Of a stretch of DNA of 64,000 nucleotides, positions 54,049-64,000 are shown piece by piece. Every line of letters begins with the position of its first letter. Within the stretch, counting starts at the first letter, position 1. Both the position numbers and the translations under genes were made by a program. The DNA is from Adiantum capillus-veneris (taxonomy: Eukaryota > Streptophyta > Polypodiopsida > Polypodiales > Pteridaceae), in NCBI GenBank assembly GCA_014529385.2, contig CM043965.1, positions 11,398,412 through 11,462,411 of the forward strand, read 5' to 3'. The notes below the pieces were generated by a model that was not told the origin of the DNA, searched no databases, and saw only the letters and a list, made by a program, of their open reading frames with translations.

Positions 54049-54860
54049 TCATAAAGACCGTTTTAGTTCTTGGTATTTCTCTTTACGCTCCAGTTTGGTC
54101 CACTTTGGGTCTTTTGTTGTTTTTGTTATTGATTTTTGAGATTTTTGTGATTTTGTTTCGGTTTTAGCTTTTCGTACTTGTTTTATTTCCTCTCGCGTTC
54201 TTTCCCTTCGAACTTTTGACAATCTTCCTGATATTTGATCTTTTACACAATCCTCTGCTTTTACAAGCATTAGATAGTGAGTTTTATCTTTTATCCTGGG
54301 CATCAGGTTCCCTCTCACTTTGTTTTTTGCTCGTTTCTCCTATAGCGTTCCTGGCGTCTAGGGTGTTGATCAGCAAAATCATAAAACTTGATATTCTCTG
54401 TTTTCTCCCCACGCTCACTTGAGTTGTCTGAACACTCATTATCTGCATCGTTATTTACCTCTAGATGTTCAGAGGAGTTATATAACTCTTCTTGTTCTGG
54501 TGGTTCTACCATCTCATCTCCTCCTGGTATAATGCTTACCATGTAATAGAGTAGCACATCATAGCCATCCTTATCGCAAAATTTTGTTGTTGGACTATCT
54601 GCAATGGTACAGACATCCAATGTTGCTAGTATGTGTTCCCATTCTAGAGGTTCCAAGGAATCTTTGGGAAAAGGTTCCGAGGAATCTTTGGGAAAAGGTT
54701 CCGAAATATAATCCTTGTCCTCAATCTCTCTTTCTAAGACGCATTCCTCTCTTTTTAAGCTCCCACAATGTGAAGCTCCGTACATCCATAGCTCTTTTTG
54801 TTGCCCTGACCATGCTGGGAGTTCCGATCCTGCGACTGTAGCTGAATCAAACTCTTCCAC
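54049..54860 (-). pseudogene. E2 post-protease acidic region
   Basis: ORFs 54315-54860 and 54049-54318. Residues such as ELWMYGASHCGSLKREECVL and EPLEWEHILATLDVCT are almost identical to the segment after the E1 protease, so it is a conserved family-specific domain. It has a 12-residue internal duplication (EPFPKDSS/EPFPKDSL). Function unknown. Confidence 0.6.
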
Positions 54861-54866
54861 TAGTGT

Positions 54867-55304
54867 CTAATTAAGGTGTATTTTGGTTGTTGTCTCGCCA
54901 TGTCTGAGGTATATGCGGTCGTAACCCCAATCCTGGACCATCTTTAATTGTCTCATGAATGGTCTTCCTAAGATGATCTCATAATTGTTCTTTTTATCGA
55001 AATTGACTCTTGCAAATGTATTCTCATACTCGATTCCGCATGAGGTGACAATCACTTTTTCTAAGATTCCTAGAGGCTTCTCCATGAACCCATCTGCCAA
55101 TTGCAATTTCATTCTGGTAGCTCTCAAAGCTGGTTTTTCCCATTTTTCCAGATTTCCTTGGTAGCGATAGCGACTCCTGCTCCACTGTCAAGAATAGCCT
55201 TGGAAACTACTCCTTGGAATTCTAATGGTAGCGTGGTGTTCCCATCTTCTCCCTCGCAATACTCTCCAACCTTGTTTAAAGGTACTAGCTTAGTGTTTAG
55301 TTAA
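54867..55304 (-). pseudogene. E2 retropepsin
   Basis: AILDSGAGVAIATKEIW with the Asp codon at 55187-55189, then a one-base deletion, then LQLADGFMEKPLGILEKVIV and YEIILGRPFMRQLKMVQDWG. Same domain as in E1 but with the canonical Asp-Ser-Gly. Confidence 0.75.
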
Positions 55305-57244
55305 GGCTTGTCCAATTCTCTGATCCCTTCCTGAAGCTTCGAGGTGGGGTCTTTCACTCCAAATTTTTCTAGGCATTTTCCTACTGTGGTCCACATGTTT
55401 GGTCGTACCCTTAGGAGTTCGCTAATGTGATTGTGCATGCTACAGGAGTGGACAATAACTCAACCCTTGTGATTCCATCAATTTGTTAGAATAAATTCTT
55501 TGAGATGGGATTTCTCTCACCTCAGACTTGGCTTCATACTCTCCTAGGTAAGAGGGTAGAGTTTTTAGCGAGTTTGGTTGGCTGTGCCCCGAACTAATTG
55601 ACCCCTGGTCTCCCCCTTGTGAATGTATATCGAAGTTCATTTGTGATCTTGCCTCAAATTATTCAATAGGAGGTAAGATCTCATTTTTCTCTTTTTTCGT
55701 GTTGTTCATGTGGTAACTCACCTTGTTAGCTTCATTGGCCTCACGGATTTGCTTCCACATATCGTCTAGACCGTTACAATCCTTACCCATTTATGCCAAT
55801 GTTTAGGATGGAACCTGTCACTTACCTAAGCCTGTCGTATTTGGCACTATGATAGTCTCTCCCCTAGACTCATAAGCATTCGTAAGTCTTTCACTCATTT
55901 CTACTTGTTCCTCTACAGCTGGTTTGATAGGGGTTGGGGCTGCTACTTCATGCCAATTTGCAAGTTTATCAAGCGGGTTTTCTATCAAAGATTGAACTGT
56001 TTCAATCATATTTCTACACATTTCCAACCTCTGTTTTTTATTTCAGCATATGGATAAGTCATCCATCTTTGCTCTTGGGTTTGGTTCTTTTTGAGTCGGG
56101 CTTCATAAGCTTTTAGAAGTGCATCTAACTGCTCATTTACCTTGTCCGCCAGTACTGATCCTCCTGATCCTGCACTTTTGGGTTCTGCTATTTCCTTGGG
56201 TGCTATGGTTGCCGTAGTGTGTGAGCTTAGGCTAGCTAGATCCTCTAACCATTCTAATCTATTCTTTGTGTGTTTTAACTCCTCGGATAGAGCAGTTTGC
56301 TCTCGTTCTTTCTTGGCTTTCATACGCGCCTTTCTAGCCTTCCAAGTGCTTCAATGATTTTTCCTTTCTGAACTTGGGGCATCAGTTTTTGGATCTTCAA
56401 TTATGGGCTCGTTTGTCATTCTTTGAGCTTGGGCTCGTGTCACTGCTTAAATAGGTATGATTGTCTCGTTTTATGAACCTCCACTGGAAGGCACTGCTTC
56501 TAGCATTTTCGAGATAGTTTTTGCTTCTTTGCTCGAGTTCTTAGGGAAATCAGGAATCAAATGAGTAACTCCACACTCGGTGCAAAATGTGTTGACTCTA
56601 ATGATTTCATCACAAGGACAGTCACTTAACCAATGGTCTCCACCACACTTGTAGAAGGGTCCTTTGGCTTGTTGAGGTGCTCCTTGAGCTCCTCTTTGTT
56701 GGTATGCATGTCTCTGTCCGCCCATGCCTCTGTTGGCTATGAACAACAATGTTCATTCATCCAAGCTATATCTTCCTTCTCTTGCTGCTTGTGCAGCTGT
56801 TGGTGGTCCTGCACCTCCAATCATGCTCCATGGTTTTGGTGTTGAGGGTTCTTCCGGTGGATAATAGGCAGGTTTTTCCGCATATCCATTGGGATCTTCA
56901 TAATATGCATGCATAGGCACCAAAGCCTTCTCTTCTGATTCGGTTACTATTGGTGTGTATCTTATGCCAACTCGTCGTAAACCTGGTAGGGGTGGTTGTT
57001 GCCCCAACACTGGTTGTGGTCTTTCGACACCTACAGGTCCTGGTAGGTTGCTTGCTTGATACCTAGGAATCAGTGGAACTTGAGGAGATGTTACTTGATC
57101 TTGGGGAGCATAAGGTCTCTCTCTCACATATCCCTTGTTATAATAACATTCCTCCGTCCCATGGTTTGTCCATTTTTGTTCAATAGCACACCACTTGGGT
57201 TGTTTAGCCTGGGGTTTGGCGTTCAAGTTAATCTTTTTTAGCAC
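55305..57244 (-). pseudogene. E2 Gag C-terminal / linker region
   Basis: Broken frames matching the first 400 residues of the E1 730-codon protein: KWTNHGTEECYYNKG near 57170, RWMTYPYAE near 56060, and the NFDI...SQPNSLKTLPSYLGEYE stretch near 55560-55640. A region absent from E1 (56471-56749) holds CGGDHWLSDCPCDE and CTECGVTHL, knuckle-like but imperfect Cys/His motifs. Confidence 0.55.
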
Positions 57245-57249
57245 TTACT

Positions 57250-59106
57250 CTACAAGCTGCTCCTGGTTGCTACTTCTCCTTTTGGTGATGTCTTAGAAGA
57301 CTTGCTTCCACTTTGTTGTGAGGATGAATCGTCGTCAAGATCCTTGAACTCACCCTCTTTGTAGAACGCACAATTGTCTTGAAGGTAAAGAGCCTCTTTA
57401 GTCAACTCATTCAACGTCGTGCTCCTCTTCATATGTAAGTCCTTCTGGAGATCTGCATTCCTTAGTCCTTGGATAAATATAATCATAAGTCTGGACTGAG
57501 TTGGAAGTTCTTCAATAGGGCAGAACTTAACATATCTTTTTAGTCGTAGGGCTGCCTTTTTCATAGAGTCCCTGTCTTTCTGTTTGAATTTATGGATTTG
57601 TGAGACAGTAATATGAGCTATTCCCCTTTGTGAGAATTCCTCGATAAACTCGTCAAAAACCTCCTCCATAGACTCAAAGTCTCTACGCTCCACAGAGTCA
57701 AACCAAGTAGCAGCGTCATCCTCTAGGGTTAGTCCAAACCCTACAAATTGGGTAGGGAAATCTAAAACCTCTTCAGCTCTAATTACTCGCACAAAGGCTG
57801 CTACATGATCTCTCAGATCTCTGTTTCCCGTGTATTTCTTGTTTATCCATTTTTGCACTTGAGAAGGTATAATTTTACGATGGTCTACACATCTCATCAT
57901 TGAATCTCCTCGTCCCAATCTATATACCTCCTCTAGTCATCTGTAGTAGGCTGGTTCCTCTCCCAGTGGTGTTCCTAATCCATAATTTATAACAGTTCTT
58001 GCAAGAGATGGTTCATCTCTTCGAACTCGTTCTATGGGTGGTCTGCCAGGCTCTCTTGACCCTTGTGTCTTTGGCTTACTCTCTCCTTGATACCGTGAAT
58101 AAAGTGGTGGTTCTTGTAAATCCCTTAGCCCTCATGCGGCTTGATACCCATCTCGGTTTTGATCTTGCTCTAATGTTGCACTTTGTCGAAGCCATGCCTG
58201 CAATGATGGCTGAGTTGCTGGTTGGTTTTGGTTGTTGAATGTCTGTGGTCAGGTGAAATGTGAGGTCGCGTCATACTCCTTTGAAAAGGGATTTGTCGAC
58301 TTGCTAGGGGTGTAGGTGGCTCTTGGCACTTCATCGGGGGGATATGTTGATGCTCCTGGAATTGTTGCCTTTTCTACCTCCTCTGGGAGAATACGATGGT
58401 ATTCTCGCCCGTACCTATCAACAAAAACGATATCCTTCCCCATAGCAATTTCATAAGAGAATAAATAAAGAACCTTGTCTTTGCTTAACTCGTTTGGGTA
58501 TGGTTCTTTGCAGCGAAAGTAGGAGACTATTCCCTCGTTCACATGCTTGTAAATCCCCACATTCTCATTATAGGTTGAAACCCTGGTTGTTTTCTTATCA
58601 TACATAAAAATTGCTCGAGGTCGATCAATGTTTGGAGGCGGTTCTTGAGTTTCTGAAACCATTTTCCCCTTCGCCACGTTATCTCCATATCTGTTGTAAT
58701 CTTCAGGGTTACTAACTATCAGATAGTGGTTCCCCTTTTCATCTCGGAATCTATCTCCATCATCATAAAGTCGAATTATCTCCAGTCTCTGAGCTGGCCT
58801 TTCTTCAATACAAATACACTTACATCCTCAATAGTCAGAATAAACTAAGACTCCCCTTGAGTTTGTTCCTTCTAAGAAGATCACAGTGAACTTGGAATCA
58901 TTTAAAGGATTAAGGAAGGTGCTTCCTCCTAGCATTGGTCCATCATAAGTGAAACCTCCTGGTTGTTGACTACCCATCATGAAGAAAGATTTGTCTGATG
59001 AAGTGTTAGTATCACTACCCTTCTCAATAATCGGTGATAGTGGATCTAGCCTTGCCTCAGTTACACTCTCCTCGGTGGACACTAAGCTACCTTGGTCACC
59101 TGCCAC
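57250..59106 (-). pseudogene. E2 Gag
   Basis: ORF 57250-57918 has the capsid core VQKWINKKYTGNRDLRDHVA, LTLEDDAATWFDS and EEVFDEFIEEFSQRG, highly similar to E1. ORF 58249-58677 has the N-terminal domain (YFRCKEPYPNELSK, FVDRYGREYHRIL). An in-frame extension through TGA 58828 reaches 59106. The region between 57919 and 58248 is in broken frames. Confidence 0.7.
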
Positions 59107-60940
59107 CTTTTGGTCTCTAAAAATTTATCTTCCAGATCTTAAATTCATCAAGCTTATCAATGCAATTTATCACAAATCCAACCACTCACCTGGCAAAGGA
59201 TTAGTCTCCGCCCATCTTCTTGCTTTGCTGAATATACCTGTACACAAGAGTTTAATTTTGGCAATCAAATCAAAGCATTTAACCGCTAGAGGTTATCTTA
59301 GTAATGACTGGTATAACTCGAGAGTTAACCTCAACCACTACTGTATTTTATACACTGCTGGTGTTCTGGATTAGGTCTACTAATCTGGAACTGTACTTCC
59401 CTCGGATGTTGGTTAATTTACGTGAAAAGTCTAAATTCGGTCTTTGCTTCGTCAAAAGGTCAAACAAGGTCCAAATTCACTTCTGAAAGAAGTTCTGGAA
59501 CCTTTAAGCCAAATGGAGCCTCACTGTATAATCTTAGTCAAATTTTCTCTTCACTAAGCCCCAGTAGACATCCTACGCGTAGGATGTCTTCTGCTCTGTT
59601 TTCCCTGGATTCTTGCACTATGGATTCCTCTTGATGTGCCGAGTCCACAGCTGTTTTTACTTTTTGATTTGGATACCTATAAGCTGGTCAATGGATCAAA
59701 AATCTATTCTAACAGCCTGCTGTTGGTCTTGATCAGTCAAATCAACCCCAATTTGGACCAAAATTGACTAAGAGGCTTGCCTCAAGCTATGCAATAGCTT
59801 GCTATACCCACAATCAGTATCTGGCTTCAATTTATTGCTTTAGACATCCTAAGCGTAGCATGTCTTTTTGCTCAGAATGGCTTCAAATGCAAACCATAGA
59901 CTCTACTTGAGGTGCTGATCACTTTGGTATGCTCAAAGTCAAGTTTGGAGTGAAAAATCACACAGATGACATCCTATGCGTAGGATGTCTTTTTGTTTTG
60001 TTTGACCCCAGACTTGACCCACAGCTTCCCCTTGATGTCAGCAACCCAGTGGTATGCTTAGATTTTGGTTTGGATTTCAAAAGTTCCCAATTTTAGTTGT
60101 TCTAGCCTTTTTCAGTCAAAAGTGCTAAAATCTGCTTAGAACCCAATTTTTCTCACCCAAATGAGATGAAACCTCTCTCAGTCACTCAATATATCATGCA
60201 GATCATGCTCATGCAGTCATCCCATGGTTTTGGTTTTAAAATAATGCCTTGACACAATTTGGGTAGGATGTATGGCAATTTCAGTCTAACTGACCTTATC
60301 TTATCAAGATATGGTCAAATTTTCACTTTCCAGGTGAAAAGAGGGTAAACCCCACCTTCTGAACACACTAGTCAACTCAAAATTCCAAAATTCCCACCAG
60401 ATTAGCCTATACATCCTACGCGTAGGATGTCTCTTGGCTTAAAATTAAAATTTTTCTTGACAGAAATGCTCCTGATGCTCTGCAGCTCTATCAGAAACAC
60501 TCACAGCAACTTTTGGACTTCACTTTAGCTTTCAAACACACTTTTGCGTCTTTTACAACCTTGTGATGACTCTAACAAGAAACAATGTATGAAGTGCTCT
60601 AGATCCTGAATCATGATGTCCCACTTACTCTACTCCTACTCATCATGTGAAATGGTGATAATGGTGTTTTTGGTTGCTTCTTGGCCTCTCCGGACTCTCA
60701 AGCTCTCCTCTCACCGCCTTTACCACTCCAACTCCCACTCACTAACTCAACTAATACCTAACTCTACCTAAATCTACCTAAGTCGACGGATCTAGGCCAG
60801 ACACACGCTCTCTAGACTCCCTCTAAGACCTAGAGAGTCCTCCACCCTCTGATCCTATCCAAATGTAAAACGAGACTCTTGGAAAGCCAAAGAATCCCTA
60901 TCCTCAAGGACTAGTCTCGGTCACCTACCTAAGGTCCTTG
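59107..60940 (-). other. E2 untranslated leader
   Basis: No gene. Organised like the E1 leader, with GGTATGCTTAGATT and CCCCTTGATGTCAGCAACCC words conserved at the same order. Holds the third palindrome array. Confidence 0.65.
59566..60432. repeat. palindrome array in E2 leader, four copies
   Basis: Copies start at 59566 (perfect), 59842 (two changes), 59967 (two changes) and 60409 (one change). A decayed site with only the right half lies at about 60247-60270, equivalent to the one in E1. Confidence 0.93.
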
Positions 60941-60958
60941 TCCCCGGTAGCGGCGCCA
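60941..60958 (-). other. E2 primer-binding site
   Basis: Minus strand TGGCGCCGCTACCGGGGA one base inside the LTR, very close to the E1 site and to the widespread plant gypsy type. Confidence 0.88.
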
Positions 60959-60959
60959 A

Positions 60960-61890
60960 TGTTTGACGAATACGCCGCGAAGGACGTCAGCACAACGAGA
61001 ACTCACCTAACAAGATTTGTCAAAGAAGGACGAAACTTGACCCGCAGGCGCATGGAAGCAAGCATAGGGTGTCAACCTACACTTGCCGACTCCTAACTAA
61101 TTCCTACAGAGGTCTCTACCCAATGTCTAAGTCACAGCCTTCAAGAGTGCACGAGAGGAAACTTCCTACAACGCTTTGTAGAGCCGAACACCCATCAAAC
61201 AATCTCGAAACACCACAGAACTTAAAGGAGACCCTACTAACACCAACAGGTAGCTCTCCCTAAGGTCTATGAACCAAAACCCTAACCCAAAACACCTGAT
61301 GCAGAATCACGTAGGATGTCTGGCCGAAATTTGTAGGTCATCGTTTCCAAAATCTAAAGTTCCTAATGTGTAGCTCTACTCAATGCGAACACGTGGATAT
61401 GCTGCAATGCAAAATCGGACAATGTATGCTCACCAAATCACTAGATGAAGGTCGTAGATGGAGCTCGCAAAACTGAACCGTACGTGTGCAATGTTGGTAT
61501 TGGCACGTAGCTCTCGTCGGGGGCAACACGTTGCACTTCTCCTCACTCGATTCTGACCACCGGTGCGTGCATAGTGTCAAGATGAAGCTCTCACTCTCTC
61601 TCATACACAGTACGCTCACTCACAGACTTCAAAACTTTTTAAAATGACAAAAGGTCCTTCATTAAGGTCAAAAAGTGGTATAAATACCTTACAATTCTCA
61701 AACCCTAATGTTCCATATTAACCATCTACTCAATCTAAATGTCAAAACTGGGATACAATTTGGTAACTTCTGTAAGTTCCAATATTTACAAGGTGAAATA
61801 TCGGGTTTTCTCAATAAATGAATAATTACAAAAAAATGATGATCTATCGAGCAGTCCATTTCCGTAGGGTGTGTCCAGCTTCTCACAACA
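60960..61890 (-). mobile_element. E2 5' LTR (931 bp)
   Basis: Starts TGTTTGAC next to the primer-binding site and ends CACAACA, TG...CA by both ends; length is close to that of E1 (957 bp). TATA-like TATTTATA on the minus strand at about 61679-61687. A palindrome half-site CACGTAGGATGTCT lies at 61308-61321. The outer 90 bp resemble the outer end of the E3 LTR. Partner LTR not in the window. Confidence 0.75.
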
Positions 61891-64000
61891 TGTCAAGAAA
61901 CGGGGAACAAAGAATCCCAGGCAGTGGCTTTGCTTCCATTGAAGGTTTGAAGCTATGGTTGATGGATATGGTGGTAGATGCAGCTATCTAGTGGTTGGCT
62001 CACCAAGTGTAGGGTTCTATGGTGAAGTCCTCCACTTTATTTGGTTGGGAGGGAGGGTCAGACATGTATTGGAGTTTGGTGTCAGGTAGGCTATGGCCAA
62101 CCTACACACATGGTGGTCTAGGTGCTGCAGTATGGCACTATGGTGAGCAAGTAAAGATGGGTGGAAGATACCAAAGGCAGGTGTTTGATCCAGGTGGAAG
62201 CTATATGATGCAGGGGGGGGGCGGACAAACCACTTGAAGGTTTGAGAGTAGGCATAATAAAACTGTGTATATATGGTTTTGGTTTTCCCATAGTGTGTGC
62301 TTAGGTTTTGCATTTAGAAGGTGAATAAAGATCTTATGTGGTTGAACACAAATGTTCAACTAGAGGGTGGGCAATGATGGTACATCCAAAGTTGGGTTGA
62401 CAGGTAGTAGCGGAGGTGTATGACTGATGCGGCTTATAGGCCACGAAAGTCTCTAAAAGGGGTTAATTTGGGTAACAGGTGAAGGTGATGCAAGGTGAAG
62501 CTTTTGGGTCCAAGAATGTCGAGCTTGAAGTGCTGAAGGAGTAGGTCCAAACGGCTCATCCAATAGAGGTAAGGATCCCAAGTTATGGAAGGTTGAAGGT
62601 TCAGGTGTTGCAGATATCTACCAAATACAGCAGCTAGGGATAGATGATCCAAGTGGAATTCAAGGTATAGACGTGTAGTGCTTGATTTATGGAGCCTACC
62701 TATCTTTCAAGATTGTAGATCAGAGTTATGGATTGCAAGTTATGGTCACTTAAAGTTTTTCCATGGGCTAGGTTGGTGCCCGCTTGACCACATGGGGAAG
62801 CATGTCATTTGGCGTCTTTTGGGTTGGACAAGGCGCTAGAGAAGGATATGCATCATATAGAGCTAGAAAAAGTTGTTCGGCACGTCAAACAGCGCTCGAA
62901 GCGTAAGGATATAGAAGCTGGAAGATTGGGTGCACTTGTTCGGGATTGATTGTCAATGCTTTGACCGGTTTTTGCGGCCTTAGTTTGGGGGCTCGGAGAG
63001 TATTGAGTTACGGTTAGAGTCGGGGATTTTTCAAGTCGACGACATGGAGTCTCAGTCGGGATTTGCGTCTTGTTGATCCGACATAGGAGCATTATAGGGG
63101 ATCATGGGAAGGAGGGTCCAAAAAGAAGCTAAGCGTGAAGGTTTAAAAATAAAAAATAAAAAATGCAAGGCCTTTAGAGGCCATGGAGTCAGCAACCGCC
63201 ACGTGGCAGGTAGTATGATCCCTATGTGCTAATTTAGGATCAAAGGTAGTGGTATAAGAGCTGGCCTGTGAGGCTTTTGTAGAGTATGTGAGGGAGTGAA
63301 ACCTCCCATGTGATGTGGCTATGGTGGCCCCTGTGGGGCACTGCTGTTGGTGGCGTAGGCAGTGTCCAGGTGGCATTTTGATTGAAGGAGGAGGGGTGGT
63401 GCTATGTGCACGCCCGCTGGGTGGCAGCCGATGGCCGACGACAACTGATGACATTGATGACATGGCATGTGCGTCTGCAAGCACCGGGTCCCGCAGGCCC
63501 AAGGCTGCCAAATGCTTTTTTGAGGAAAGTGCCCCCCCCCCCCCCCCCGAATAGAGATGTTGCTATTTTTCAACAAGGGGAGGGGTCCCACTATGGAAGG
63601 AAAAGCAGCCAAATGCCAGTCAAGGGCAATACAAGGGGAGGATCCCACGGCCAATGGTGAAGCAAGGTAGATGGAGAGAGAGATTTTGAAAGCTTCAAGG
63701 GCCAATAAAAAGGGGCCTATCCCGCACGCCACAAAAATCAAGGGAAGAGAGAGGGAACCTATCCGAGAGGTGTCCAAAATGCAAGTACAAGTGCAGGTGT
63801 GGCCGAGTTGGGTAGACAATGGACAAATGTGTGCACCACGCAAGAGTTACCAAAGATAGACTATGCCAAGTAGTGGCAGTGCAAAGGAAATTCCAAATGA
63901 AGCTGCAAGTGAAGAGCACGAGATGGGGAGCTCACCCCTGATTTCTTTTTAAGTCTCCTAGACCCACCCCTATGAAAGGATTTATATGTTCTTTTTTTGG
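61891..64000. other. right flank, no supported gene
   Basis: Short open frames only. GAGGGTGGGCAA followed by TGATGG at about 62362-62378 could be a polypurine tract and LTR start of another plus-strand element, with LTR-like sequence to the window end, but no partner is visible. A poly(C) run lies at 63532-63548. Confidence 0.35.

Noticed and set aside
61795-61890. Separate E3 LTR fragment right of E2
   Set aside because: The 931-bp length from the E2 primer-binding site to CACAACA, close to the E1 LTR, makes it simpler that this is the end of the E2 LTR and that E3 shares it.

Overview
The window looks like repeat-dense nuclear DNA of a large-genome land plant. It holds several plant-type Ty3/gypsy LTR retrotransposons nested in one another, long CT/GA microsatellites, a CACTA-like DNA element, and decayed host-like genes with short GT-AG introns. 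I cannot name the species. A seed-free plant such as a fern is only a guess. No rRNA, intact tRNA, CRISPR array or bacterial operon was seen.

Left third (1-17.1 kb). A fragmentary element, TE-A, supplies an LTR (575-2347), a primer-binding site and a gag remnant. From 3859 to 8817 lies the most unusual gene: a spliced, decayed reading frame with a ParB-like N-terminal domain (box I and a DGNHR box) and C-terminal blocks resembling a beta-class N4/N6 DNA methyltransferase. A CACTA-like element (5053-6392) sits in one of its introns, and a small gene with its own TATA box follows (9492-9908). Next come remnants related to element E3, a CCHC protein fragment, a large CT/CA microsatellite (12.2-12.96 kb) and tandem repeats of 758 bp and about 246 bp.

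Middle (17.1-48.9 kb). TE-B (+, Tat-like, very decayed) is cut inside its integrase by E3 (-). E3 is a non-autonomous element encoding unfamiliar coiled-coil proteins. E3's left LTR is itself split by E1 (-, 21613-31629), which has two 957-bp LTRs, open gag and protease frames, and no reverse transcriptase or integrase. E3's leader is followed by TE-P (+, 37673-48876). TE-P has LTRs of 2.6-2.7 kb and a Gag-PR-RT-RH-aRH-IN frame broken by a few stops.

Right part (48.9-64 kb). E2 (-) is a relative of E1 that keeps integrase but has lost reverse transcriptase, and it carries a second retropepsin-like domain downstream of integrase. The last 2.1 kb is non-coding and repeat-like.

The strongest system-level signal is in E1, E2 and E3. 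Their untranslated leaders carry 14 copies of one 24-bp palindrome (half-site AGACATCCTACG followed by its reverse complement; 7 copies perfect) in otherwise diverged tandem spacers. E3 also shares its outer LTR end and PPT-proximal sequence with E2 and E1. I infer that E3 is mobilised in trans by E1/E2-type machinery, with the palindromes as cis signals for dimerisation, packaging or protein binding.
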